A stretch of 64,000 nt of DNA from Xestospongia muta (lineage: Eukaryota > Porifera > Demospongiae > Haplosclerida > Petrosiidae): positions 3,919,135 to 3,983,134 of the forward strand of contig OY848920.1 in NCBI GenBank assembly GCA_963693285.1, given 5' to 3'. Numbering within the stretch: position 1 is the stretch's first letter; each line of letters opens with the position of its first letter. A program made the position numbers and the translations under genes. The notes under the pieces were generated by a model. The model saw only the letters and a list, made by a program, of their open reading frames with translations, did not search any database and was not told the DNA's origin. Positions 19,371 through 32,539 of the stretch are shown piece by piece.

Positions 19371-22300
19371 AATATTGCATACAACAATATATTAAAATGA
19401 TGGACAAAGATACCTGAATGTGTCATTTACAATACAATAGGAGGTACGTGTGATATGATGTAGTATAAATTCTAAGTGTATTTCAATCAAATGTTTCATT
19501 TTGTTTACATTATTATTTTTCTTTCGATGTTTATGATGCTATGATTATTTACTCTATTGTTTTTTCCATATTTATGATGGTGTGATTACTTGCTGTCTGA
19601 ATGTGTTATTTATAATATGATAGTTGGTAAGTGTAATATAATGTAGTATAAATTCTAAGTGTATTTCTATCTAATGTTTTTATTTCATTTACTCTATTGT
19701 TTTTCTTTCCATATTTATAATGCTGTGATGAATTGTGATTTAAATGTGTCCTTTACAATACAAAAGTCAGTAAGTGTGATATAATATAGTATAAATTCTA
19801 AGTGCATTTCAATCCAATGTTTTTATTTTATTTACTCTATTGTTTCCTTTCCATGTTTATGATGCTGTGACTACTAGTGATCTGAATGTGTCCTTTACCA
19901 TATAATAGTTGGTAAGTGTGATAAAATTTAGTGTAAATTCTAAGCGTATTTGTATTCATGTTTTCATTTTATTAACTTCGCTGTGCGTGGGCGAGGGTAC
20001 TGTAGTCTGTCAGTGTGTGTGCGTGTGTGCGTGCTACTGGGGTTGTTTTTGAACTGCTAGAACTTGGCAACCGAAGCGTTAGCAGCTATCAACGTTTAGC
20101 AACGAATAGAAAAACATGTGGACTTTACAACAGTAGTATTAAGAACATCGTCTAGAAAAACAGAAGCTTAAAACTCGCAAAAGAATTTTCAGGCTGCAGA
20201 GGTCAAGTGCCGTTTCTCGAAAAGTAAAAAAATTAACGTGGAGATTATTTAGTATGCTATAGAGAATCTTAAAGGAATACGGATCAGCAAGACAGAAGGC
20301 CGTTGGTCCAAGCAATCGTTAGAAAAGGTCTGAAAAGTGTTTTGTGGACTTGGAGCGAAGTAACGCATTCAGGAAACGTCTCAAAGCACTGAAAAAAATG
20401 CTACTAATAGATAATATATCGATTTATATTTGTACTACGGGACGTTTCCAACGAACGCTTCATTTTCAAGTTACAATAAATTTTGTATATAAAATATTAA
20501 AACATTTTAAAGTGTCATGTAAAGGCTCAGAGAAAAATTCATCACAAATCTAGCACTTAATCTTGCTTGGTAATTGAATGATACTATTACTTACTCAGTT
20601 ACAGCTTCACAGACATGTCAATCAGAGTGCAAGGTACGCAGTAAACAACAAAGTTTTCTTCCCTTTGATTGAAGAGAAATGCTGAGTCATCAAACAACAG
20701 TGTGTAATGTGCATCACGTGATCCATCGATAATTTGACCACACCTTGTGCAATCTTAAATGTACATGTTACATGCACTCTGCAGTATAGTTTTACACTGG
20801 GCACCACAGTGAGGTTAAGCCCCTAAGTGCATTTTTATTTTCTTTGTTATTATTCTATTCTTATCTATGATGCAGTGATTACTTGTGATGTGAATGTGTC
20901 ATTTACAATATAATATTTGGTAAGTATGATATAATGCAGTATAAATTCTAAGTGTATTTCTATTAAAGGTGTTCATTTTATTTTATCTACTATTTTTCTT
21001 TCAAAATTAATGATGCTGTGATTACTTGTGATCTGAATGTGTCATTTACAATATAATAGTTGGTAAGTGTGATATAATGCAGTATAAATTCTAAGTGTAT
21101 TAAAACCAATCTTTTCATTTTTACTCTATTGTTTTTTTCCATGTTTAAAACGCTGTGATTTCTTGTGATCTGAATGTGTCCTTTACAATACAATAGTTGG
21201 TAAGTGTGATAAAATGTAGTGCTTATTCTAAACATATTTCAACCCAACTGTTTTCATTTTAATTTTATCTATTTTTTTCATATTTATGCTACTATAACTG
21301 CTTGTGATCTTAATGTGTCCTTTACAATATAATAGTTGTTAAGTGTGATATAATGTAGTATAAATTCTAAATGCATTTCAAACCAATGTTTTCATTTTAT
21401 TTACTATATTGTTTTTTCCCATACTTTTGACGGTGTGATTACTTGCCGTCTGAATGTGTTATTTACAATATTATAGTTGGTATGTGTAATATAATGTAGT
21501 AAAAATTGTAAGTGTATTTCTATCTAATGTTTTTATTTCATTTACTCTATTGTTTTTCTTTCCATATTGTTAATGCTGTGATGACTTGTGATTTAAATGT
21601 GTCCTTTACAATACAATTATCAGTAAGTGTGATATAATGTAGTATAAATTCCAAGTGTATTTTAAACCAATCTTTCCATTTTTACTCTATTATTTATTTT
21701 CTTCCATGTTTATAATGCTGTGACTACGATTGACCTTAATGTGTCCTTTGCCATATAATAGTTGGTAAGTGTGATATATTGTAGTGTAAATTCTAAGTGT
21801 GTATAATGTAGTATAAATTGTAAGTGTATTTTTATCAAAGGTTTTCATTTTTTTTAATCTATTATTTTTCTTTCGAAATTAATGATGCTGTGATTACTTG
21901 TGATCTGAATGTGCCATTTACAATATAATAGTTGGTAAGTGTTATATAATGTAGTATAAATTCTAAATGTGTATAATGTAATATATATTGTAAGTGTATT
22001 TTTATTGAAGGTTTTCATTTTATTTAATCTATTATTTTTCTTTCGAAATTAATGATGCTGTGATTACTTGTGATCTGAATGTGTCATTTACAATATAATA
22101 GTTGGTAAGTGTGATATAATGTAGTGTAAATTCTAAGTATATTTTAAACCAGTCTTTTCATTTTTATTCTATTGTTTTTTTCCATGTTTATAATATTGTG
22201 ATTACTTGTGATCTGAATGTGTCCTATATAATACAATAGTTGGTAAGTGTGATAAAATGTAGTGTAAATTCTAAACATATTTCAACCTAATGTTTTCATT

Positions 22301-24640
22301 TTTATTAATCTATTTTTTCTTTTCATATTTATGCTACTGTGACTGCTTGTGATCTAAATGATCTAATATTTTCTTTCCATATGTATAATGCTGTGACTAC
22401 TTATGATCTGAATGTGTCCTTTACAATATAATAATTAAGTGTGAAATAATCTAGTATAAATTCTATGTGTATTTCAATGCAATGTTTTTATTTTAATTAA
22501 TTTATTTTTTTCTTTTCATATTTATGCTACTGTGACTGCTTGTGATCTAAATGTGTCCTTTACACTATAATAGTTGGTAAGTGTGATATAATGTAGTATA
22601 AATTCTAAGTGTGTTACTATCCAATGTTTTGATTTTATTTACTCTATTGTTTCCTTTCCATGTTTATGATGCTGTGATTAGTATTGATCTGAATGTGTCA
22701 TTTACAATACAATAGGAGGTACTTGTGATAGATGTAGTATAAATTCTAAGTGTATTTCAATCGAATGTTTTCATTTTATTTACATACTATTTTTCTTTTG
22801 TTCTTTATGATGCTATGATTATTTACTCTATTGTTTTTCTTTTTATATTTATGATGCTGTCATTACTTGCAATCTAAATGTGTCATTTATGATATATTTC
22901 TGTATTTATGATGGTGTGATTACTTGCCGTCTGAATGTGTTATTTACAATATGATAGTTGGTAAGTGTAATATTGTGTAGTATAAATTCTAAGTATAAAT
23001 TCTATCCAATGTTTTTATTTCATTTACTCATTTTTATTCTTTCCATATTTATAATGGTGAGATGACTTGTGATTTAAATGTGTCCTTTATAATACAATAG
23101 TCAGTAAGTGTGATATTATATAGTATAAATTCTAAGTGCATTTCAATCCAATGTTTTTATTTTATTTACTCTATTGTTTCCTTTCCATGTTTATGATGCT
23201 GTGACTAGTATTGATCTAAATGTGTCATTTACAATATAATAGGAGGTACATGTGATATGATGTAGTATAAATTCTAAGTGTGTTTCTATCCAATGTTTTG
23301 ATTTTATTTACTCTATTGTTTTCTTTCCATGTTTATGATGCTGTGACTACTAGTGATCTGATTGTGTCCTTTACCATATAATAGTTGGTAAGTGTAATAT
23401 TGTTTAGTATAAATTCTAAGTGTATTTCTATCCAATGTTTTTATTTTATTTACTTTATTGTTTTTCTTTCCATATTTATAATGCTGAGATGACTTGTGAT
23501 TTAAATGCGTCCTTTATAATACAATAGTCAGTAAGTGTGATATTATATAGTATAAATTCTAAGTGCATTGCAATCCAATGTTTTTAATTTATCTACTCTA
23601 TTGTTTCCTTTCCATGTTTATAATGCTGTGACTACTAGTGATCTGAATGTGTCCTTTACCATATAATAGTTGGTAAGTGTGATAAAATGTAGTGTAAATT
23701 GTAACCGTATTTCTATTCAGATAACAAGTAATCACAGCATCATAAATTTCGAATAAAAAATAATAGATTAAATACAATGAAAACCTTTGATAGAAATATA
23801 CTTAGAATTTATACTACATTATACACACTTAGAATTTATATACTGATTTATATCACACTTACCAAATATTATATAGTAAATGACACATTCATATCACAAG
23901 TAATCACTGCATCATAGATAAGAAAAAAAGAATAAAGTAAATATGTGTCATTTACAATATAATAGTCTGTAAGTGTGATATAATGTAGTATAAAATTCTA
24001 AGTATATTTTAAACCAATCTTTCATTTCTACTCTAATGTTTTTCTTTCCATGTTTATAATGCTGTGATTACTTGTGATCTGAATGTGTCCTTTACAATAC
24101 AATAGTCAATAAGTGTGATATTATATAGTATAAATTATAAGTGTATTTCAATCCAATGTTTTTATTTTATTTACTCTATTGTTTCCTTTCCATATTTATG
24201 ATGCTGTGACTAGTATTGACATGAATGTGTCATTTACAATACAATAGGCGGTGCGTGTGATATGATATAGTATAAATTCTAAGTGTATTTCAATCAAATG
24301 TTTTCATTTTATTTACATTACTATTTTTCTTTCTATATTTATGATGCTATGATTATTTACTCTATTGTTTCCTTTTCATGTTTATGATGCTGTGACTACT
24401 AGTGATCTGAATGTGTCCTTCACAATATAATAGTTGGTAAGTGTGATAAAATGTAGTGTAAATTCTAAGTGTATTTCAACCCAATGTTTTCATTTTTACT
24501 TTTATTATTTTCCTTTTTATATTTATGATGCAATGTTTACTTGTGATCTGAATGTGACATTTACAAATTAATAGTTGTAAGTGTGATATAATGCAATATA
24601 AATTCTAAGTGTGATATAATATACTATAAATTCTAATAAA
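19370..24640. repeat. Satellite array 1, unit about 140 bp
   Basis: Diverged head-to-tail copies share the core GTGATCTGAATGTGTCCTTT / ACAATATAATAGTTGGTAAG / TGTGATATAATGTAGTATAA / ATTCTAAGTGTATTTC, then a T-rich stretch and TTTATGATGCTGTGA. Spacing between successive cores is about 135-145 bp. The array is interrupted by a unique island (about 19970-20830). A segment at about 23717-23935 is in the opposite orientation. Open frames inside it are repeat-derived. Confidence 0.9.
19860..21236. repeat. Copy 1 of a 1.38-kb near-identical direct duplication
   Basis: This segment matches 24898-26273 almost base for base; the one difference I found is a 2-base indel near 20417/25450. It contains satellite units plus a unique island (about 19978-20830) that is less AT-rich and includes CTGTGCGTGGGCGAGGGTAC and a GT-rich run. 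The island has no recognisable gene. Confidence 0.9.
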
Positions 24641-24770
24641 TTCAATTGTATAGGATGTTTGAGATCATTTATAAAGTCACTTATACTAGGATTAGTAGAT
24701 ACTTGTACTGGGATGTTTGGGGAATTTAAGACAATGACTGATCAAAATTATCAGCATCTTTCTTGTCAAT
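24640..24770 (-). pseudogene. Decayed copy of the 16.7-kb hypothetical exon
   Basis: On the minus strand the sequence parallels exon 2 of the 16647-17128 gene: it shares CAGTCATTG, CCAGTACAAGTATCTACTAA and the equivalent of GATCTCAAACATCCTATA. Stops and small indels break the frame. It is embedded between satellite units and the second copy of the 1.38-kb duplication. Confidence 0.65.
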
Positions 24771-24897
24771 ATATATCAGATTAAATGCAAAAATAGACAA
24801 ATTATACGTAGTTTACAATTATTTCTTTATCCGTGTTTTATTTAAGTCTATGACTATAACTAAATTAAAATACATGACAAGAGATGCATGTTTATGA

Positions 24898-26273
24898 TGC
24901 TGTGACTACTAGTGATCTGAATGTGTCCTTTACCATATAATAGTTGGTAAGTGTGATAAAATTTAGTGTAAATTCTAAGCGTATTTGTATTCATGTTTTC
25001 ATTTTATTAACTTCGCTGTGCGTGGGCGAGGGTACTGTAGTCTGTCAGTGTGTGTGCGTGTGTGCGTGCTACTGGGGTTGTTTTTGAACTGCTAGAACTT
25101 GGCAACCGAAGCGTTAGCAGCTATCAACGTTTAGCAACGAATAGAAAAACATGTGGACTTTACAACAGTAGTATTAAGAACATCGTCTAGAAAAACAGAA
25201 GCTTAAAACTCGCAAAAGAATTTTCAGGCTGCAGAGGTCAAGTGCCGTTTCTCGAAAAGTAAAAAAATTAACGTGGAGATTATTTAGTATGCTATAGAGA
25301 ATCTTAAAGGAATACGGATCAGCAAGACAGAAGGCCGTTGGTCCAAGCAATCGTTAGAAAAGGTCTGAAAAGTGTTTTGTGGACTTGGAGCGAAGTAACG
25401 CATTCAGGAAACGTCTCAAAGCACTGAAAAAAATGCTACTAATAGATATAATATATCGATTTATATTTGTACTACGGGACGTTTCCAACGAACGCTTCAT
25501 TTTCAAGTTACAATAAATTTTGTATATAAAATATTAAAACATTTTAAAGTGTCATGTAAAGGCTCAGAGAAAAATTCATCACAAATCTAGCACTTAATCT
25601 TGCTTGGTAATTGAATGATACTATTACTTACTCAGTTACAGCTTCACAGACATGTCAATCAGAGTGCAAGGTACGCAGTAAACAACAAAGTTTTCTTCCC
25701 TTTGATTGAAGAGAAATGCTGAGTCATCAAACAACAGTGTGTAATGTGCATCACGTGATCCATCGATAATTTGACCACACCTTGTGCAATCTTAAATGTA
25801 CATGTTACATGCACTCTGCAGTATAGTTTTACACTGGGCACCACAGTGAGGTTAAGCCCCTAAGTGCATTTTTATTTTCTTTGTTATTATTCTATTCTTA
25901 TCTATGATGCAGTGATTACTTGTGATGTGAATGTGTCATTTACAATATAATATTTGGTAAGTATGATATAATGCAGTATAAATTCTAAGTGTATTTCTAT
26001 TAAAGGTGTTCATTTTATTTTATCTACTATTTTTCTTTCAAAATTAATGATGCTGTGATTACTTGTGATCTGAATGTGTCATTTACAATATAATAGTTGG
26101 TAAGTGTGATATAATGCAGTATAAATTCTAAGTGTATTAAAACCAATCTTTTCATTTTTACTCTATTGTTTTTTTCCATGTTTAAAACGCTGTGATTTCT
26201 TGTGATCTGAATGTGTCCTTTACAATACAATAGTTGGTAAGTGTGATAAAATGTAGTGCTTATTCTAAACATA
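24898..26273. repeat. Copy 2 of the 1.38-kb near-identical direct duplication
   Basis: Second copy of 19860-21236, offset by about 5037 bp. It diverges abruptly after CTAAACATATT. Near identity against heavily diverged satellite neighbours implies recent duplication or an assembly artefact. Confidence 0.9.
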
Positions 26274-26479
26274 TTAATGAACTATACCTGAGATTGAGAA
26301 CACATCTGTATAGTTGACATGATGTGTTGCTTCCACTATGCAGGCTGTTGTCAGTATGTTTGTTAGTACCACCAGTATATTTCCAATTATACTATAATTC
26401 ATAAAATATGAAGTGTTGAGACAAACCTAATATTTACTTTATATAAGGTTATTGTGAAGTTCACTGGCCGTGGCTGGAT

Positions 26480-28275
26480 CACACTTACCAACTATTATAT
26501 TGTAAATGACACATTCAGATCATAAGTAATCACAGCATCATTAATTTCGAAAGAAAATAGATTAAATAAAATGAAAACCTTCGATAAAAATACACTTACA
26601 ATTTATACTACATTATACACACTTAGAATTTACACTACATTTTATCACACCTACCAACTATTTTTGGGAAAGGACACATTAAGGTCACTAGTAGTCACAG
26701 CATCATGAACATGGAAAGAAAAAATTAATAATAGAGTAAAAATGGAAAGATTGGTTTAAAATACACTTGGAATTTATACTACATTATATCAAACTTACTG
26801 ATTATTTTATTGTAAAGGACACATTTAAATCACAAGTCATCACAGCATTATCAAAATGGAAAAAAAAACAATAGAGTAAATGAAATAAAAACATTAGATA
26901 GAAATACATTTACAATTTATACTACATTATATTACACACTCTGATGTATCAGTAACTTGTACCATGCTGTGGCTTAATTAACCAATCAGATTTCTCCATT
27001 TCAGTTCAATAAATAACTTCCATACTTCTCATAGATGTGTATAACCTCCAAGAGAGATGCATAAGTTCTTATACAATCTTTTTTGAGGCTATGATTTCTA
27101 AGGTTATAACAAACAATTTTGATGAAATTGTTGCCTTATGTTCATATTTTATACAAATCAGTAAATTTATTATAACAAATATTGTGAAAATTTGAAGTGG
27201 TTAGTAATAAAATGGTTAGCAATATCAAAATTTACATAACTCAAGTCAAGATTTAAAGAATGAACTTGATGAACACTGAGTAGACTGATAGTAAATTAAA
27301 ATGGTAGTCTGGTGAGGCCTTCCCCTCTAAGCAAAGGGGGCTGTCATAATGAGATTAAGTGGTTCAATTTTGCAATTAAATAGAAAAAGACTTTTCCATA
27401 AGCTTAAACATTATTGTTCATTTTGGAGCATAATCCTCGGTTTAGAAGTAACAACTATTGCTATCAAGCCAAGTTGGAATCTCCAGTTAATCACTACAAC
27501 GCTTGACTGAACATCAAAGTAGAGGATAGGGCTAATAAAGGTTTAAAACAAGCAGAATACCTTTGTCATGTACTGTAAACAAAAATATAAATAATAAAGT
27601 CAATTTCTTCTACTACAAGTAAAATGGTAAGTGTTCCTTTGTTAGCTAAAGCTAAACAATAGATATGACACACTGTATCCAAAGCAGCAGATACATAGTA
27701 TCTCATATAGCAATTGAAATGAAGCAATCTGATTGGTCAACCTGGTTCAAGTCCTTTATACAACATAATAAATAATTGTTTAAAAATTTTATTCTGACTT
27801 TGTCTCTAACAATTTACTATTAAAATTAATTTCTTTAAGTATATTATTCTGACACATCACTCTATACTTGACAAGTATGTTCACATGTCATATCTTGAAG
27901 AAATACACTTAGAATTTATACTACATCATATCACAAGTACCTCCTATTGTACTGTAAATAACACATTCAGATCAATACTAGTCACGGCATCATAAACATG
28001 GAAAGGAAACAATAGAGTAAATAAAATAAAAACATTGGATTGAAATGTATTTAGAATTTATACCACATTTTATCACACTTACCAACTATTATATGGTAAA
28101 GGACATTCAGATCACTAGTAGTCACAGGATTATAAATATGGAAAGAAAAAAATTGATAATAGAGTAAAAATGGAAAGATTGGTTTAAAATACATATGGAA
28201 TTTTTACTACATTATATCACACTTACTGATTATTGTATTGTAAAGGACACATTTAAATCACAAGTCATCACAGCA
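26480..28275. repeat. Inverted satellite segments flanking a decayed gene-intron copy
   Basis: At 26480-26940 and 27895-28275 the 140-bp satellite appears in reverse orientation (core CACACTTACCAACTATTATA). Between them, 26940-27895 resembles the gene A/B intron blocks at 9490-9620 and 46280-46540, so this is a remnant of a third segmental copy. Confidence 0.75.
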
Positions 28276-28576
28276 TTATCTAATCAGTGTGGCAAGGGTT
28301 CAGCACTTTTGTTCTTTCATAGCTGTTGGTCAAGGGAGGTCTGCTTTCAAAAGCCTCCAGTGACACTTTCAAAGATTATTGGCTGGTTCTATTACATAGC
28401 TGTCAAGAAGTCAAAATTATTTACATGTGTTGGTATCTTATTGCAAACATTTATCACAAAAACAATTTGACAAAGTAATCACCAATTTGTACCTCAAACC
28501 TTCTGTACTATAATTGTATTAACTGTGTCAACATGTTTATTATTAATAATACAATTATTTAATACTAATCACTTAC

Positions 28577-28867
28577 CATATTTAAGATTTTGACGTGTGC
28601 CATTAGCTATCTCTTTTTTGTTAACAATAGGACTCTCAATAGCAGTTATCACTGTTTCCCAGGTAAGAGGTGATGCTTCAGTCTCTTTGCAGCTTTGAAT
28701 AACTTTCTTGAGAGTGTGGTACGAGTAGCCTCAGCTATCATGCAAGTTTTCAAAACATGGCGATGCACATTTAAAGATAATCCTATCTCATACCACATGT
28801 AATCAATATGTATTAGGATGGCATAATTTGTCAGTATCAGGAGTCTCCTTTAAGATACCAGTAATAT
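28577..28867 (-). pseudogene. Decayed N-terminal-type Death exon
   Basis: Acceptor (TTATCTCAG) and donor (ATG|GTAAGT) match those of the intact 294-nt Death exons. The frame starts ITGILKETPDTDKLC and hits a stop. A shifted frame continues HIDYMWYEIGLSLNVHRHVL, and another gives PLTWETVITAIESPIVNKKE. The exon is 291 nt with at least two frameshifts, so it cannot encode a domain. It belongs to the decayed third copy of the 5' half of the gene family. Confidence 0.85.
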
Positions 28868-29225
28868 CTGAGATAATAACAAAATAATATAGACTGTCAT
28901 ATCCTTAATTATTCAATATTTTAAAAATTTCTGTTTCAATTGCATGTGGTATTAACTGATGCATTAATGTAATCATACCGTACCATTAATAATATTCATA
29001 GTATAATTTCTTTTATCATATCTTTGATAATTTGTCAGTATCAGGAGTCTCCTTTAAGATACCAGTAATATCTGAGATAATAACAAAATAATATAGACTG
29101 TCATATCCTTAATTATTCAATATTTTAAAAATTTCTATTTCAATTGCATGTGGTATTAACTGATGCATTAATATAGTGTTACTGTACCATTAATAATATT
29201 CATAGTATAATTTCTTTTATCATAT
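28830..29225. repeat. Tandem duplication of about 200 bp including a splice acceptor
   Basis: The stretch beginning ATTTGTCAGTATCAGGAGTC near 28828 is repeated from about 29028, with few differences through TAATTTCTTTTATCATATCT. Each copy includes the 5' end of the decayed Death exon and its acceptor. Confidence 0.85.
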
Positions 29226-31780
29226 CTTTGACATTTGTTCACCATTCTTGGACGATTTATTATGTACACACACAGACACATATGTATATATTACATTGAT
29301 GATATGTTTGTTTCTTCATTGCTTAATCTTATTGATGTAATGATTTTTGAATAAAAACAAAGTGTAATACAGAAACTCTTTAATAACAAAAAGAGCTACT
29401 ATATCACTATATAATTTTGTTTTTAATTAGAGAAATAAATTCATGTTTTGTTATTTTCTATAGTATATACAAACAGACAATATCAACATCAGAAAGACAA
29501 AGAATGTTTTAAACTTAATTATTCTCATATCCAGCGATTTGCTGAAGGGAAGGAGGGCCTAGTAACTTCTGTAGATTTGTAGATTTGCCTATTAATTATT
29601 GAATGTTGAAATTGTTGATGAAGTCATTTGCAGACTAAGCTTTTAACAAATGATGTCATCATAATTAAAGTTAAATAATGAATCAATAATTGTGACAATA
29701 CATATTCATATCCTGACCTTTAATTAAATCCAAAGTTCACACAAATTATATGGAAGCTATTACTACAGAAATCCATTGCTCTTACTTTATACTGACCATT
29801 GACAGTAGGTTCTACCAACTCAAAAATTTACTAGTACCAGTTCATTTAAAAGAAATCTTACAATGATTTGCAATTTTAGTCTCTATATAAGACACATTAG
29901 TCCTGTTGCCTTTACAGACTTATAGGTTTAGGCTATGAAAAATATCTGATCACATTTGAAATTTAAAATTGTACCATTCTGTATGTGTCTAAAACAGAGC
30001 AAACTTGATGCTATCTGCTGTAGAAAGACAGTCCAACACTTGCCATAGGCAGCCCCAAAACATATCTACTTCTCATAGGAAATTGAATATAAAGAAGCAA
30101 CTATAATGTTTAAAAAACAGGCAGGACTAGCTTATGTAGCTACAAATGTATATGGAAAAATTTAATCTGTTCATGTAAATCTTGAGTTGATACAGTATTG
30201 ACGTTATCATTGTAAATAAATATTCAATGGATATATGACATAAAAAGTTACTGAACTGAATTAATATGGTTATAAATGTCTAATTCTGGATGGAACACTT
30301 TACCTATAATAAGGACAATCTAACTCACCATTAGTGACTAATAGATAAGTATAGAAAACAAAGACTATGCACATTTTAAACTGTCATACTTAGTGAGAAT
30401 CAATGTCTATCTGCAGTAACCTATCTTACAGATAACGTATTGTATACATGTGAATTAGCTAATAATTATTGGTAACATAAACATTTAGGTTACAAGTTCA
30501 TACACAGATATTGTATGAAATGAAGTATCAAAGTGCTACAAAATAATACACAATGTACTCAATTATGTAATAGAATGGGAAAGGATTTTTTTAATTTGAA
30601 GATTAATTGAAATATAAACTAAAATGTAAAATTTGTAACACCCTAATTTAACAATTTATTTTCTAAGTTATTTGTATAGGCATTTAAGGTAAGTGTGTTA
30701 GCATGGAAGCTTCTTTATGTCTTATGTAAGTTTTCAAGATGATGGTTTATTTTAGTAGTAGTATTTTGAAGATGTTTGAAAGTTGTATCTATAGAATAAT
30801 ATAATGTATATCTATCTCACATGTATAAAGGTAGCAGTGAAGCAAAAAAGAAATACAAGGTTATCAAGCGCAATAATGAGGTATTCCAAGGTCCAATTAC
30901 TTGAGCAACCTTCCAAGCCACTATATCAGCCTTTATTATTGTCAATACAGTTATTACAGATTCCAGAAAGCAAGAAAAGTTTGCCAAGGTTATGTGACAT
31001 ACAGATCTATGGAACTGAATGGCAACTGATTAATAACATGCATACACATCCACAGTAATTAAAGGGTGATACAAAGGTATGCACTGGGCTCCTGACATTC
31101 ATCATCCCAGGATATACTAAGTAGTACCCAGTGATACTAGTGTTTAGGGACACGTATGCACTGGACTCATGAATTGACTACTGCAGAATGTACTAAAGTT
31201 AGTATAAATACTTAGCACTAAAGAAAAGTGTATATCTCTTGACTTGGGGTCATATCAAGACATACCAGTACCAGTTTTTATTTTTAGTATTCCACTTAAT
31301 GTTTATATCATTCACTTGATCATACTCCTGTATGTTCTCTTCCTTTGTAACATGACTTGTTCCTTTTTAATCTGTATTTCTTCCACACTACATAGTTGAC
31401 TTCACTGGTTATTTAGGTCTAATGAAAAGTGAAGCAATGTCACATATAATTATTAACTACTTATGCTAATTGGAAACAATGCTAACAGAACAATACAAAC
31501 ATCTAATATAGAGGTATATGGCATGGATGTTAGCAGTATAATAATATCACCATATTGACTACAAGTAATATTAATGAATTAATATCCTATGCATCAAATC
31601 ACAGTTTATTAATATGTTGCTGTATACTGAGTACATTGTACAGTTAAAATATTCTTTACCAATATACAAATAATTAATCTACTTATGATAATCAATTATC
31701 ACCTTTATTAATAGTTCAACTTTCTAACCAATCTTTCATTTTTAATATTAGCAGAAACTCTACATGAGTAAACAGAAAAT
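29226..31780. other. Intergenic, partly paralogous to the 5' region of gene B
   Basis: About 29400-30370 resembles 52400-53560 (for example GTGTAGCTACAAA and GTGACTAATAGATA), but the 2A-leader exon itself is not found here. A stretch at 31030-31290 carries the TACTAAGTA-type minisatellite seen in gene A and B introns. A plus-strand open frame at 30804-31058 is not supported by any family. Confidence 0.5.
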
Positions 31781-31792
31781 ACATAAAATTTG

Positions 31793-32178
31793 TTATGCTG
31801 TGTTGCACATGTCATCTATCTTATTTGTAGATTCTTCTTGACTAGGTTGTGTTTGTGTATCCACTCCATAATCCGTTACTGGTTTATGAGCCTTTCGTAT
31901 GAATGCTAGAACTAGTCACATTGACATGTAATGAGAAGTGACTACTAAAAATTACTTTTCAAGCTCTGCTTTAACTTTTCAATATTTTGTCTCTCTCCCT
32001 TAACTATAAAGTCAATGACATTCTTATTTCTTACTGTGTCTCTAGCTCTTTCCATTTCTCAACAGACACTGACTATAGTACAATTAAATATGAAATGCAG
32101 ATTGGGATTATAAAATTATGCTATACCTTCCTTTTCCTTTAGAAGTGATGTCAATCTTTTTTGTATTTCTTTATTCAT
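31793..32178 (-). CDS. Small three-exon coiled-coil protein
   Basis: Model: complement of 32127-32178, 31956-32057 and 31793-31911, 90 residues. All joins are GT-AG and keep phase 1. The product starts MNKEIQKRLTSLLKEKE and continues with charged helical sequence (EMERARDTVRNKNVIDFIVK, then GERQNIEKLKQS), likely a short coiled coil. A polar tail (TQTQPSQEESTNKIDDMCNT) follows. The consistency of three small exons argues that this is real or recently real. It may be the 3' end of a larger gene with upstream exons in the 32.5-33.3 kb region. The family is not recognised. Confidence 0.55.
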
Positions 32179-32539
32179 TTGTCATGTTCATACAGGCACA
32201 TAAAATGTGATCAGATATGTAATAGATACAAATATTGTGCATCCATTTTGTCTAATAATTTTTCTACTAATGGTTTGCTGTAGTATTAATCTACTTCTAA
32301 ACTTTTTGTTCTCTTATGCAATAGCTCTGACTTATATATACTATATATCAATAAACAACACATGCAGAAACTGTTGTCTAATATTAATTATCTCTTTCCT
32401 AAATTGATCCATAATGCCCTCCAGACAACTGGTATCAATCAGTGTACAATAATGTCTCACATCAGTTAGTATTTTGTTAATGGGGATGAAATGAACTATT
32501 TGTGGGTGGAGGTAATTGTAGCTATTTTCAAGAAATCAT

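Noticed and set aside
20622..21235. Open frames duplicated at 25659-26272
   Set aside because: They are identical only because they lie within the recent 1.38-kb duplication; sequences are satellite-derived and low in coding character.
19370..24640. Possible CRISPR-like regular repeat
   Set aside because: The units are about 140 bp, diverged and continuous with no unique spacers, in a eukaryotic setting. It is a satellite.
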